Position numbers and translations under genes: made by a program. 64,000 nucleotides of DNA from positions 1-64,000 of the forward strand of contig JBGCGF010000071.1 of the NCBI GenBank assembly GCA_045110575.1, written 5' to 3'. A model generated the notes under the pieces. It was not told where the DNA came from. It saw only the letters and a program-made list of their open reading frames with translations, and ran no database searches. This document shows, in pieces, positions 6,959 to 15,679 of this stretch (position 1 is its first letter; every line of letters starts with the position of its first letter). This stretch comes from CALDTK01 sp045110575. Its GTDB lineage: Bacteria; Bacteroidota; Bacteroidia; Chitinophagales; Saprospiraceae.

Positions 6959-8563
6959 TTAACGCCTGCGGCCACGACGCTTTTTGCCCGACGGTTGCTC
7001 TTCTTCATATGCCTTAGCCATCAACTTCCATCCTACGGTTAAAGCCATCGTACTAATGGTTGGCGTGTAGTTAACTTGTGGTTGCGGGAAATCCGTAAAA
7101 AAGACATCATATGGCCTGTACACGCGATCTGGGCGAATGCTGATTCGATAGCCTAAGTCTGCTGATAACCTGTTTTGGCGAAAGCCCACACCACCACTAA
7201 AGCTGATAGCAGCATCTTCTCCTCGCACGGGAGCTCCAAAGTATTCAAACCCAGCGCGGATTTTGAATGGACTCATATTTAGTTCACCTCCTATGCGAGC
7301 ATCAATGGCAGCTTGCGTCAAGATGTTAATCCGACTATTCAGATCTTCTTCAGCATCTCTGTCTATTTCTATCTTGAATTTTGCACCAGGATAGTTCTTG
7401 TATCCAGCGTCAATACTAATGAAACCACGGCGACCAATTACGTAAGCTGCAGAAGCTCTATAGGAACTAGGCGTAACGAAGGTGTATTCAAAAGGCTCGA
7501 AAGTGGGAGTAACTTGAGCTTCTCCGGGAACACTCAAGCCTGGCGAAAGTGCGTAGGAATACGTGATAGAATTGACGATTTGATCCGAAACAGAAATGAA
7601 GCTTGGACTGTGGTATGAAAGCCCTATTCTGAAGGCTTGGCTAGCTCTGTAGATCACACCAAATTTTCCATTAACGCCTGTTCCCTCATGTGAATTCGTC
7701 TGCAAAAATCGTAGACTTATGAAAGTGTCGACAAGGTTATCAAGGTCTTGTTCAAGGTAAATGTTAGTCTCTTCAAAAGACGTATTGACCAAACTAAGTG
7801 TAGCTCCTACCAACAGCTTTTCCTCGAAATTACCTCCCAAGGAAAGGTCAAAGCTGCTGTTGTAGCCTTTACGAGAGATACTTCCCGTTTTTTGCAAGGG
7901 GATCTCCACACCTGGATTATTTAATCTCGCTTCATCATAGTCCGTCCAGTAGGTTCCATCAGGAAATCGCTTTAGCAATTGTGCATCGTAGGCAAGGCCA
8001 GTATTAAAATCGCTGAGGTCGTTTAGCGGTAATGGATCTAATAACGGTGGATCTTCTCGTAGGTCGTAATTGACTGTTTCTAGAAACCAATCTGAGACTG
8101 ACCCAGGCGTCGCACCTGAAAATCGAATATTCTCTTCGAATCGGTTGGTCTGTGATACGCCGATACCAAAGTTGATTTGTGTCCAGCGACTAGCGATTGG
8201 TTCGCGGGTAAATACGAGGCCAATTTGCGGTAAAGCCGCTCGGAATCCTGAACCGTCGTTGGTAGACATGACGCTTCCAACTTCTTGGTCGGTAAACGCA
8301 CTCAAAGTTGCATTGGAAGTACCCGTCAGGATACCACCGATGGTAACGGTTACCTCGTTGTTACGGAAAGCTGCAAGTCCTGCTGGGTTTGACTGTAAGG
8401 CTGTCCAGTCTGCACCGATGGCAGACATACTGTTCGCTGTACCAAGGCTTCTAGCGGTACCGACGGCAGTGTTTTCACTAAAGCGAAGGGCATCGTCTAG
8501 AGTTTGACCTGTAAGGGTAGCGCTAGCAATAGAAAGTACAAGGAGGGAAAGAAGAATCCGCAT
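6959..8563 (-). CDS. OmpP1/FadL-family outer-membrane transporter
   Basis: A 534-residue outer-membrane beta-barrel with signal peptide (1-19, cleavage near LTGQ). The N-terminal GTARSLGTANSMSAIGADW with SNPAGLA is the hallmark of Bacteroidota OmpP1/FadL-type proteins, in which it forms the plug or hatch that guides hydrophobic substrates. The rest shows alternating strands rich in aromatic residues. FadL relatives carry fatty acids or aromatic hydrocarbons; these homologues are often misnamed hemin receptors, so the substrate is open. Odd feature: after the last strand the protein ends in a basic tail, KKRRGRRR. The 14-mer motif at 7172-7185 is read as GFRQN. Confidence 0.85.
   Translation of the reverse strand: MRILLSLLVLSIASATLTGQTLDDALRFSENTAVGTARSLGTANSMSAIGADWTALQSNPAGLAAFRNNEVTVTIGGILTGTSNATLSAFTDQEVGSVMSTNDGSGFRAALPQIGLVFTREPIASRWTQINFGIGVSQTNRFEENIRFSGATPGSVSDWFLETVNYDLREDPPLLDPLPLNDLSDFNTGLAYDAQLLKRFPDGTYWTDYDEARLNNPGVEIPLQKTGSISRKGYNSSFDLSLGGNFEEKLLVGATLSLVNTSFEETNIYLEQDLDNLVDTFISLRFLQTNSHEGTGVNGKFGVIYRASQAFRIGLSYHSPSFISVSDQIVNSITYSYALSPGLSVPGEAQVTPTFEPFEYTFVTPSSYRASAAYVIGRRGFISIDAGYKNYPGAKFKIEIDRDAEEDLNSRINILTQAAIDARIGGELNMSPFKIRAGFEYFGAPVRGEDAAISFSGGVGFRQNRLSADLGYRISIRPDRVYRPYDVFFTDFPQPQVNYTPTISTMALTVGWKLMAKAYEEEQPSGKKRRGRRR
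7172..7185 (+). repeat. Iterated 14-mer, exact, coding
   Basis: Exact GTTTTGGCGAAAGC on the plus strand, read antisense as GFRQN in the FadL-like porin gene. Confidence 0.95.
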
Positions 8564-8621
8564 GAGGCAAGGATAAGGTATCAGGAGGTCGGCAAGGTGC
8601 CAAACAGGTGTGTTCTGGGTA

Positions 8622-8662
8622 TAAAAAAAGCGGGCGACCGGTGTTGTTCACCGAGCGCCCGC
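8622..8662 (-). terminator. Rho-independent terminator of the 8693-9844 gene
   Basis: GCGGGCG (8630-8636) pairs with CGCCCGC (8656-8662), continued by CGGTG/CACCG inside, and on the minus strand the stem is followed by a run of seven T (8623-8629). It lies 30 bp after the stop of the upstream minus-strand gene. Confidence 0.9.
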
Positions 8663-8692
8663 CTATTTTACTAAATGTGCTCGTTACTTCCC

Positions 8693-9844
8693 TTAGTTCG
8701 GACGGCGAGTGCTCGTTCCGCGGCTGCTAGAGCTACGTGAGCTAGATCTGCTGCTACTTCTTGATGGAGAAGTACTTCGTGAAGAGCTGCTACTGCTGCG
8801 CTTTGGAGTAGTTGTAGCGCGTGGTCGGCTTGACGTTGATGGACGGCGAGAAGAGCTAGAGCTTCTCGTTGTTGGACGTTGCGTTGCAGAACGGTTAGGA
8901 CGAACTGTTGAGTTTGATCGGCTTGGACGCGTTGTTGTATTCGCACGACTTGGGCGAGTCGTTGAACTGCTGCGTGCCTTTGAAGTTGAACCGTTGTTAC
9001 GAGTACGTGATGGACGAGTCGAGCCACCTTCGATATCGCGGTAGCTGCGACTTGTAGAGGTGCGTGTTGATGGCGTACGGGTCGATGTTCCGCGAGTTCC
9101 ACCTGCTCGTGTGTTGCCACGTGATGTAGCCGCACGGTTGCTTGCTGCTACAGCGTTAGGTGTGTTGTACGATGAACCGTTACCCCAGCTTGGAGGACAG
9201 TAGTAAGCACCACCTGCTCTGTTGAATCCACCTCCGCCACCGAAGTTGTTTCCGTAGAATCCGTTTCGAGTAGATCCCCATCCGTATGCATTTGCACCGA
9301 ACGCGTTTGAACCGAAGCCGTAAGGGCTGTAGAACGGGTCATTAAAGCGACGGCCGAATCGGTTAGCTCTGTTGTAGCCGTAGATTCCGTTATTCCAACG
9401 ATTGTAGCGGTAAGAGTTGAAGTTGTTTGGAGAGTTGTAGATCAACACGGTTGTTCCAACTGGTCGGAAACCACCGTAGTAAACCTGGTCAACATAAACT
9501 GGATCGTAGTATCCGAATCCTGCATAAGGATTGCGGAAGCGACGTACTCGTGAAGAGTACTCAAACCCACTGTAGTCATCGTAACTAAATGGCTCAGCGT
9601 CGTAGTTGCTTGCATCATACGGCTCTGCAGCGTACTCCTCATCGTTGTAAGAAGCATTGTCGTAGTTGTCGTAGTTGTCGTAGTTGTCGTCGTACGAGGT
9701 AGTCGTCGTAGTTGTTGTCGTCTTGGTGCGACTGAAGGTACCTGGATCGTAGTAGACATCATCGTACTGTGCAATAGCAGGTAGACTTACCAGTGCCACT
9801 ACAAGTAGAAGAAACAAGTTGCGTAAGGCGGTTGATGATTTCAT
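8693..9844 (-). CDS. Low-complexity exported protein (Tyr/Asp/Asn- then Ser/Thr/Arg-rich)
   Basis: A 383-residue protein with a clear signal peptide (1-25, cleavage near AIAQ). The mature protein has an acidic Tyr/Asp/Asn-rich part with a short YDN repeat (residues about 40-95), a Tyr/Gly/Asn-rich middle (about 105-225), and a long basic tail of Ser, Thr, Arg and Pro (about 230-383). No enzymatic motif is visible. Composition suggests a disordered, sticky surface or envelope protein; that is inference. A strong terminator ends the gene, supporting expression. The long open frames opposite it are by-products of the repetitive codons. Confidence 0.75.
   Translation of the reverse strand: MKSSTALRNLFLLLVVALVSLPAIAQYDDVYYDPGTFSRTKTTTTTTTTSYDDNYDNYDNYDNASYNDEEYAAEPYDASNYDAEPFSYDDYSGFEYSSRVRRFRNPYAGFGYYDPVYVDQVYYGGFRPVGTTVLIYNSPNNFNSYRYNRWNNGIYGYNRANRFGRRFNDPFYSPYGFGSNAFGANAYGWGSTRNGFYGNNFGGGGGFNRAGGAYYCPPSWGNGSSYNTPNAVAASNRAATSRGNTRAGGTRGTSTRTPSTRTSTSRSYRDIEGGSTRPSRTRNNGSTSKARSSSTTRPSRANTTTRPSRSNSTVRPNRSATQRPTTRSSSSSRRPSTSSRPRATTTPKRSSSSSSRSTSPSRSSSRSSSRSSSSRGTSTRRPN
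9656..9697. repeat. 9-bp tandem repeat inside the low-complexity gene
   Basis: The unit GTCGTAGTT is repeated about four times and encodes YDN on the minus strand. Such repeats can change length by slippage without shifting frame. Confidence 0.7.
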
Positions 9845-9949
9845 GGTGGTTAAATTAGGGCGTTCACATTTAGTAACAGCTGCAATTTAGGGTTATCCAC
9901 AGCTTTAAGCTGTTAAGATGGCATTAAAGCCGCTAGCTGTTTTGTTAAA

Positions 9950-9963
9950 GCTTTCGCTAAAAC
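9950..9963 (-). repeat. Iterated 14-mer, A variant, intergenic
   Basis: The minus strand reads GTTTTAGCGAAAGC in the gap upstream of proS. It faces the exact copy at 10023-10036, so the two form an inverted pair spaced by 59 bp. Confidence 0.9.
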
Positions 9964-10022
9964 TACTTATTAGACGATAAAATCGTCCATAAGTCACTTT
10001 ATAACGTACTGACATACAAGAG

Positions 10023-10036
10023 GTTTTGGCGAAAGC
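10023..10036 (+). repeat. Iterated 14-mer, exact, intergenic
   Basis: Exact GTTTTGGCGAAAGC, 86 bp before the proS start and in inverted orientation to the copy at 9950-9963. Confidence 0.95.
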
Positions 10037-10091
10037 ATCATTAAAACGTCCCTTTTCCGACAAGTCACCAGCTTCAGGTCTAACAACTGGC

Positions 10092-10099
10092 TACTTTTG
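10092..10099 (+). promoter_or_regulatory. Possible Bacteroidota -7 box of proS
   Basis: TACTTTTG matches TAnnTTTG and lies 23 bp before the proS ATG. No convincing -33 TTTG is seen at the expected distance, so this is tentative. Confidence 0.35.
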
Positions 10100-10122
10100 C
10101 AATCACATTTAAAAACCGCTAC

Positions 10123-11589
10123 ATGTCTAAGGTTATCACTCCTCGCGAAGAAGATTATTCGCAGTGGTACAACGATATCGTTCGAAAGGCCCAACTCGCT
10201 GACCACAGTGCAGTTCGAGGTTGTATGGTCATCAAGCCTCATGGATTTGGAATCTGGGAACGCATTCAGCGTCAACTAGATGACATGTTCAAGGAGACGG
10301 GTCACGTCAATGCGTACTTCCCGCTATTTATACCTAAGAGCTTTCTGAGCAAAGAGGCTGAGCACGTTGAAGGATTCGCTAAAGAGTGTGCTGTGGTGAC
10401 TCACCACCGCCTCATGAATGATCCCAATGGCAAAGGTGTCATTGTAGACCCGACCGCTAAGCTTGAAGAAGAGCTTATCGTTCGTCCTACATCTGAGACG
10501 ATCATTTGGAATACATACAAGGACTGGATCGACTCTTACCGAGATCTTCCTATCCTCGTTAACCAATGGGCCAACGTGGTGCGTTGGGAATTGCGCACGC
10601 GCTTGTTCTTACGTACGGCAGAGTTTCTTTGGCAAGAAGGCCATACCGCGCACGCTACACGTCTAGAAGCCGAAGAAGAGACTACTCGCATGCTTGATGT
10701 CTACGCGACGTTTGCAGAGGAGTACATGGCGATGCCTGTTATTAAAGGTGTCAAGACGGCAAGTGAGCGTTTTGCAGGAGCTATCGATACGTATACGATC
10801 GAGGCACTCATGCAAGACGGTAAAGCATTGCAGTCGGGTACAAGCCACTTCTTAGGCCAAAACTTCGCCAAGGCATTCGATGTCACGTTCTCTAACAAGG
10901 AGAATGTACGTGAGCATGTTTGGGCAACCAGCTGGGGAGTATCAACTCGCCTCATGGGTGGTTTGATCATGACGCACTCTGACGATCAAGGTCTCATTAT
11001 TCCTCCTCGTCTAGCTCCTACGCAAGTGGTAATCGTTCCGATTCCAAAGCCAAACGAGTTGATCGATTCAGAAGCACACAAGCTTATTGCAGAGTTGAAA
11101 GAAGCGGGCGTTCGCGTCAGTTACGACAACGACGATCGCAAGCGTCCAGGTTTCAAGTTTGCTGAGCACGAGCTAAAGGGTATTCCGGTACGCCTTGGCT
11201 TGGGTAAGCGCGACCTTGAGAAAGGCGTGATTGAGGTTGCTCGTCGCGACGAGAAGACCAAAGAAAGTGTACCACGCGAAGGCATCGCTGAGTACGTTAA
11301 GAATCTCCTCGTTGAGATTCAAGATAACCTCCTCGCCAAAGCAAAAGCACACCGTACCGAGCACACTACGACAGTGGACAGCTACGACGAATTCAAGAAG
11401 GTGCTTGATGAGGAAGGCGGCTTCATTTTCGCGCACTGGGACGGATCAGCCGAAACCGAGCAACAGATTAAAGAGGAGACCAAAGCGACTATTCGCTGTA
11501 TTCCACTCGATAATCCGCAAGAGGATGGCGTTGACATGATCAGCGGCAAGCCAAGTAAAGAGCGTGTGCTTTTTGCGAGAGCATATTAA
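10123..11589 (+). CDS. proS: Prolyl-tRNA synthetase (short, archaeal/eukaryotic-like type)
   Basis: A 488-residue class II synthetase that charges tRNA-Pro. The opening region with REEDYSQWYNDIVRKAQLAD (quoted in part), SAVRGCMVIKP and YFPLFIP, the motif 2 region RWELRTRLFLRTAEFLWQEGH (in part) and HSDDQGLIIPPRLAP are those of the archaeal/eukaryotic-like ProRS, which lacks the large editing insertion of the E. coli enzyme. This type is normal in Bacteroidota. The ATG at 10123 fits the usual N-terminus. The gene is monocistronic, flanked by a pair of 14-mer motifs upstream and two hairpins downstream. Confidence 0.96.
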   Translation: MSKVITPREEDYSQWYNDIVRKAQLADHSAVRGCMVIKPHGFGIWERIQRQLDDMFKETGHVNAYFPLFIPKSFLSKEAEHVEGFAKECAVVTHHRLMNDPNGKGVIVDPTAKLEEELIVRPTSETIIWNTYKDWIDSYRDLPILVNQWANVVRWELRTRLFLRTAEFLWQEGHTAHATRLEAEEETTRMLDVYATFAEEYMAMPVIKGVKTASERFAGAIDTYTIEALMQDGKALQSGTSHFLGQNFAKAFDVTFSNKENVREHVWATSWGVSTRLMGGLIMTHSDDQGLIIPPRLAPTQVVIVPIPKPNELIDSEAHKLIAELKEAGVRVSYDNDDRKRPGFKFAEHELKGIPVRLGLGKRDLEKGVIEVARRDEKTKESVPREGIAEYVKNLLVEIQDNLLAKAKAHRTEHTTTVDSYDEFKKVLDEEGGFIFAHWDGSAETEQQIKEETKATIRCIPLDNPQEDGVDMISGKPSKERVLFARAY

Positions 11590-11634
11590 CGATGGTGCCT
11601 TCCGTCCCGTAGTATTACTGGACGGGCCATCGTT
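11588..11634 (+). terminator. Hairpin immediately after proS
   Basis: AACGATGG (11588-11595) pairs with CCATCGTT (11627-11634), with a further GTCC/GGAC-type pairing inside. No T-run follows, so it is probably a 3'-end stabilising stem upstream of the true terminator. Confidence 0.55.
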
Positions 11635-11651
11635 AGGTTCCAGGTTCAACT

Positions 11652-11694
11652 AAAAAGACTGTCACTGAGCTTCGCTCGGTGACAGTCTTTTTTT
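11652..11694 (+). terminator. Rho-independent terminator of proS
   Basis: A 15-bp stem (AGACTGTCACTGAGC at 11656-11670 with GCTCGGTGACAGTCT at 11674-11688, one G-T pair), loop TTC, then seven or more T. A-rich sequence on the left side means it could also work for minus-strand transcripts. Confidence 0.92.
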
Positions 11695-11747
11695 ATTCAA
11701 GGTGCGCCGTGACGTGGTGCATGTGGTGCTTGTGGTGCTTGTGGTAG

Positions 11748-11812
11748 GACCGTTGTAAGGTCCACCGATACAGGCGCCTCGGTGGACCGCAGGAGCGGCC
11801 AACCACAACGGC
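11748..11812. other. Structured intergenic segment (nested stems)
   Basis: GGTCCACCGA (11759-11768) pairs perfectly with TCGGTGGACC (11779-11788), and this hairpin is enclosed by CCGTTGT and ACAACGG. It lies between the proS terminator and the 3' end of the small minus-strand membrane protein gene. It may be a processed 3' end or small RNA; no typical T-tract is present. Confidence 0.45.
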
Positions 11813-11836
11813 TCTACCCACAGCAGTTTATGAAGT

Positions 11837-12079
11837 TTAAATGCAAAGAGCATAAATAAACGCAGCCGCTATCGATAGGTATAGCGTCATCACAACGGCA
11901 CGCTTCCACACAGGAGGCGTCCTGTCTGTAGAATCATACTGATCCCGCAGTGGTTTTAAGCTACGTGGAATATCACGGCCCAAGAACTCACGCTTCCGGG
12001 TTTTGAATGAACGATTACCGGTACGCTGCAGGTTTCGATTGTTACGGTTTGATACGATGTGAAAATTGGAAGAACTCAT
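11837..12079 (-). CDS. Small C-tail-anchored membrane protein, unknown
   Basis: An 80-residue protein starting at the ATG that gives MSSSNFHIVSNRNNRN; a further ATG at 12103 adds eight residues. The first 55 residues are hydrophilic and basic, and the last 22 (VVMTLYLSIAAAFIYALCI region) form one membrane helix. No family is recognised. Support for being real: a protein-like N-to-C layout, position directly downstream of and codirectional with the Lnt-like gene, and no competing gene. Function cannot be inferred. Confidence 0.55.
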   Translation of the reverse strand: MSSSNFHIVSNRNNRNLQRTGNRSFKTRKREFLGRDIPRSLKPLRDQYDSTDRTPPVWKRAVVMTLYLSIAAAFIYALCI

Positions 12080-12202
12080 GTATATAAGATACAGGAGGAC
12101 CATTTTCTGGGCAGTCTAGCTCGACAATTGTAGGAGGAAAGTCGACGAGAGGATATGTGCTAGTCTTTTGGAGTCTAAGGAAAAAAGCGAGATCGCAGCG
12201 CT

Positions 12203-13849
12203 TTATCCTTTCAGACGGTGCATGGCGATCAACCAGATCGATATCAGTGCAAATTCAACAAAACGACTTAGAACCGGACCATATTTAGCATAGGTTGTTC
12301 TTTGGTGTTTTTTTAGGTCGCGAGGGAAAACGAGTAAATCAGGGCTGTATGCTTGGTAAGCTAATACCGTTGTTGCCTGGTTTTTAGGTGAAATTCTGCC
12401 AGATATACCACCATTAGAACTAATAAATACAGGTATCCCTAAAGCTGCGGCATTTCCTACAGTAGCACGAAGGAACTGATTAGCAGCGATTTGTGAATTC
12501 ATCCAACACTCATTTAGGATTACCGAGGCGAATTTACTCTTGCTTTTCCTGTGCCAAGAGTCCGGAAACCATGTTTCATAACAAATTAGAGGACCGGATT
12601 CTAAGTTTATTCGGTTTGCTAAAAGACTCGGTTCAAGGATAGTTTCATCTATGAAGGTGTTGCTAAAGGTTCCAACGGTTCCAGATCGTTGAAGGAAAGA
12701 TCCAAGTGTAGCATAGTATGGGGTTGACTCTTCAAAGGGTACGAGTTTGCTTTTTACAGACAGTAAAGACAAGTTATTTTTAGAAACTGAAATTACGACA
12801 TTGTGCTTTGCATAATAATTATCATCCTGTCCTTTTATTAGTAGGTATTCGGATGTATCGCTTGAATTATAGGGTCCGGAATAAATAAGCCCTCCTAAGT
12901 TTATTGAAACTTCATTTGGTAATTTTGCTAGCTCTTGTGTCAGTAAGCCAAGACTATAGGATGGTAGGATCTCCATAGTATAGCGGCTAATAGTTCCAAG
13001 ATCAAAGATGTAGTTCTCAGGAGTGAGAATTTGGAGTGAGTCTAGGTGTGAGTATTCGTTAATAGAGGTGAGTAATATCGATACTTTAGTCGAGTCAGGT
13101 AATTCAGACCTTACTTTGCAATCAAGCTTAGGGTGAAAAATGCCAATTGAAGAAGTATGAACAGTCGTAGGCGGTAAGAATGATTCAATAAAGTCTAAAT
13201 GGGCTGTTGATAGAGTCAAGAATGCTAGCGAACAAATAGCTAGTATAGATAATGGCAAGGAGAACTTTGATTCTTTGACGTTAGATACCCATATGACCAA
13301 CGATGATATAAAAATAAAAAGGATAGTACATAATAGTAGTGGGCCTGTATATCTCATGACACCTTGAATAAAACTAGATCCAGATAGGAGTAGTGCAAGG
13401 TTGTTTAATGGAAAGCAAACTTCTATTAGCTGGTTTGCATTGGTGATAATTATATTTGAAACAGTAAAGCAAACTAGGGAAAGGTAATTTGGATTAAATA
13501 TTTTTTTAAAAAATATAGATAAAATTAGGTAGGCGAAAACCAACTCGCAAGTGTAGAGAAAGGAAATGTATATCCTTTCGTTATTTATAAAGTTGTCGAG
13601 CCACGGAAAGGAATAGTACATCCAGAAAAAAGTGAATGCACCGACCATGATAGAATTTGCCCCCCTAAAGTGGGGAGGCGACAAAAGGACGGAGGAAAAT
13701 AAAAATAGTGAGATTATATTCCCTCCAGCAAGCGTGTACGACTGATTGAGCAGTCCGCCTCCGATTCCGGAAACAGAAGCTATTAGCAATAAGAGAAAAA
13801 AACTTACCAACTTATTATTAAGCTGGTAAGTTTTAAAAATTTGAGACAT
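12203..13849 (-). CDS. Apolipoprotein N-acyltransferase-like membrane protein (divergent Lnt)
   Basis: A 548-residue protein: about six to seven membrane helices in the first 230 residues, then a nitrilase-like domain, and one final helix (FVEFALISIWLIAM). The Lnt order of catalytic segments is kept: a Glu in LTPENYIFD, a Lys in KSKLVPFEES, and the Cys in PLICYETWFPD, followed by GNAAALGIPVFISSNGGISG. Lnt adds the third acyl chain to outer-membrane lipoproteins. Sequence is divergent and the DNA is clearly more AT-rich than neighbours, so this may be a transferred paralogue with a special substrate rather than the housekeeping enzyme. It ends 20-odd bases before a secreted-protein gene on the same strand begins upstream. 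Confidence 0.75.
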   Translation of the reverse strand: MSQIFKTYQLNNKLVSFFLLLLIASVSGIGGGLLNQSYTLAGGNIISLFLFSSVLLSPPHFRGANSIMVGAFTFFWMYYSFPWLDNFINNERIYISFLYTCELVFAYLILSIFFKKIFNPNYLSLVCFTVSNIIITNANQLIEVCFPLNNLALLLSGSSFIQGVMRYTGPLLLCTILFIFISSLVIWVSNVKESKFSLPLSILAICSLAFLTLSTAHLDFIESFLPPTTVHTSSIGIFHPKLDCKVRSELPDSTKVSILLTSINEYSHLDSLQILTPENYIFDLGTISRYTMEILPSYSLGLLTQELAKLPNEVSINLGGLIYSGPYNSSDTSEYLLIKGQDDNYYAKHNVVISVSKNNLSLLSVKSKLVPFEESTPYYATLGSFLQRSGTVGTFSNTFIDETILEPSLLANRINLESGPLICYETWFPDSWHRKSKSKFASVILNECWMNSQIAANQFLRATVGNAAALGIPVFISSNGGISGRISPKNQATTVLAYQAYSPDLLVFPRDLKKHQRTTYAKYGPVLSRFVEFALISIWLIAMHRLKG

Positions 13850-13871
13850 CCTGTGGTTGTATCTAGTTGTA

Positions 13872-15221
13872 TTACTTTACGACGAGTCGCTTAGTTTCGG
13901 TCGCTGAATTCGGCGCAACGATTGATATAAAGTAAAATCCAGGTATTAATTGGAATGTAGGGATGTTTAGAAAAGTATCTCCTGGTGCCAGTTCTTTTTG
14001 GGCAATTAGGGATCCGACTGAAGAGGTTAGTATAACACGTCGTTCAACATCTGTTGCGGTAACTTGAAGCATTAATTCTCGTCCTATATTGATAGGGGAT
14101 TGGAACGTGAAGTCTTGCTGTGATAGTGTTTGATTATTTAACTCAAATTTATTCGAAAAGGAAGGATTTGACTCTTCATTGTGTCCTAAAGTAGATGGGG
14201 CTACATCAATAGGTTCCGTGACATTAAGCCCGAAAGAGGCTGAAACTTGAAATCCTTTTTGAAGACTTCTTTGTATGCCACAGGCATCAGTGTATGATAC
14301 AAATAGAATACCCCACATTCCTCCAACGGTTGACGAAGGGTCAACAATACATCTATTTTCTGAAGGAGTCAGTTGGATACCGTTAGAGATAGAGCATCCC
14401 CACTGCAAATTCGTAGGATTAGAGCCACCTAGTTCTCCAGGGACAATCGTAAACGTTGAGCCGCTTAGAGAGACTGTAGATGGGCCTTCAAGGCGATCTT
14501 GTGCGATTGAAAGGGATCTGTTTAGTCGAGGGAAATATCCACAATCACCATAGTCAAGTTCAGCAGTTATTAACCCACTTGCGGTAGAAAGAGGTAGCGT
14601 TAAAGTTCCTGTTTGTGTTGAGCTATTAAAATCACCGTTTATGTACCAATTAAATCCTAGTGGATCACATCCGGATGAAGTTGTTCCTGCAGTCCAAGTT
14701 TGATTACTTGTGTTACATGAAATTGATCGATTTAGTGAAATTAATTCTTTTCCTTCTAAGACGGAGAGCTTGGCCTCCATATTAAGACTTGTTTTCTTTC
14801 CTTTGAATTTCACTTTACACTTTAATGATCTTTCTGGAACAGTTGGATCCCACGCAACGGTAATAGTACTTGTACCATTTAGTTGAGCAATAGAGAGGAT
14901 GTCGCACCCACCAAGCCCATTTTCTCCAACCCCTTCTACTATGGTAACTGCTCTATCTGAGCGGCTGCAGCTAGGATTTGCTGGAGTACCAATTGCAGAC
15001 AAAATGGTGCCACCTTTGATCGACCATTCGTGTGATTCTGCGCCAGCGGCACTTACGGTACTAGTGACTGTATATACATGTGGGCCAGGGCCGATATTGG
15101 CTATTCCGCCAGGGACACAGACTGTTGGTCCGGTAATCACTGTTGTTCCAGCTGGCGGGGGGCAAGCTAAGGCTGCAGAAAGTGAGAATAAGAGCGAGCC
15201 TAAAAAGAGTAAAAGACGCAT
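13872..15221 (-). CDS. Secreted protein with PKD/Ig-like modules and a T9SS-like C-terminus
   Basis: A 449-residue exported protein. The signal peptide covers 1-19 (cleavage near ALAC-P; an Ala-Cys could alternatively be a lipobox). The middle has repeated Cys-containing segments (CDPLGFNWYINGD, WGCSISNG, YTDACGIQ) like the PKD/Ig-like modules of Bacteroidota adhesins. The last 80 residues (NIGRELMLQVTATDVERR to the ending KRLVVK) resemble a type A T9SS sorting domain, but lack a clean YPNP motif. It is codirectional with the Lnt-like gene, 22 bp apart, and shares its AT-rich composition, suggesting they were acquired together. Function unknown. Confidence 0.7.
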   Translation of the reverse strand: MRLLLFLGSLLFSLSAALACPPPAGTTVITGPTVCVPGGIANIGPGPHVYTVTSTVSAAGAESHEWSIKGGTILSAIGTPANPSCSRSDRAVTIVEGVGENGLGGCDILSIAQLNGTSTITVAWDPTVPERSLKCKVKFKGKKTSLNMEAKLSVLEGKELISLNRSISCNTSNQTWTAGTTSSGCDPLGFNWYINGDFNSSTQTGTLTLPLSTASGLITAELDYGDCGYFPRLNRSLSIAQDRLEGPSTVSLSGSTFTIVPGELGGSNPTNLQWGCSISNGIQLTPSENRCIVDPSSTVGGMWGILFVSYTDACGIQRSLQKGFQVSASFGLNVTEPIDVAPSTLGHNEESNPSFSNKFELNNQTLSQQDFTFQSPINIGRELMLQVTATDVERRVILTSSVGSLIAQKELAPGDTFLNIPTFQLIPGFYFISIVAPNSATETKRLVVK

Positions 15222-15679
15222 AATTTAAAGTTTGTGAAAATTAAATGGTTGTGTATATGGTGAGTGTTTAATATGTTGATCTTTACTAGTGGGTGAACTA
15301 GTTGTATTAGTCTTCAAAATTAAAATACTCACGCTATCGTAAAAGTAATATGGGGCTGAAATGATGGTTTTACTAGTACGCATAGAGTAACGGCAGGTCT
15401 CATCGGACCAACGGTCGTATATGCACTGCTTCTCTCCTTTTTTCCAAAATCGACCCTGTCCTATTTTATCCTCGCCGTTGTTTTGGTTGTCTGTTTTAGT
15501 ATAGTGACGCTGTATAGCTACGCCGTCTTTCTTAGTCTAGCTTTGAACGGTATGTAATCGCGAAACCACAATGCGAGAGGATCTACTCATTCACTTAAAT
15601 GCAGAGTAAACTCTACAGATTTCTTGGATAGTATTGCGATTGTGTTGAATCAAGATAATAGTCTTCTCAACTCAGCTCC
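15222..15679. other. AT-rich gap with an open frame lacking a start codon
   Basis: On the minus strand an uninterrupted frame of about 103 codons runs from 15536 to its stop at 15225-15227, ending 4 bp before the next start codon. It encodes a protein-like stretch with charged and aromatic residues (for example GRFWKKGEKQCIYDRWSDET) but has no ATG, GTG or TTG in its first two thirds. It could be a decayed gene remnant. Nothing else is recognised in this gap. Confidence 0.35.

Noticed and set aside
8709..9774. Long open frames opposite and in other frames of the low-complexity gene (for example 8709-9044 plus, 9442-9774 minus)
   Set aside because: They result from repetitive codons for Ser/Arg and Tyr/Asp; products are monotone (Leu/Glu or Thr/Met-rich) and lack starts, terminators or family features, while the 8693-9844 frame has a signal peptide and terminator.
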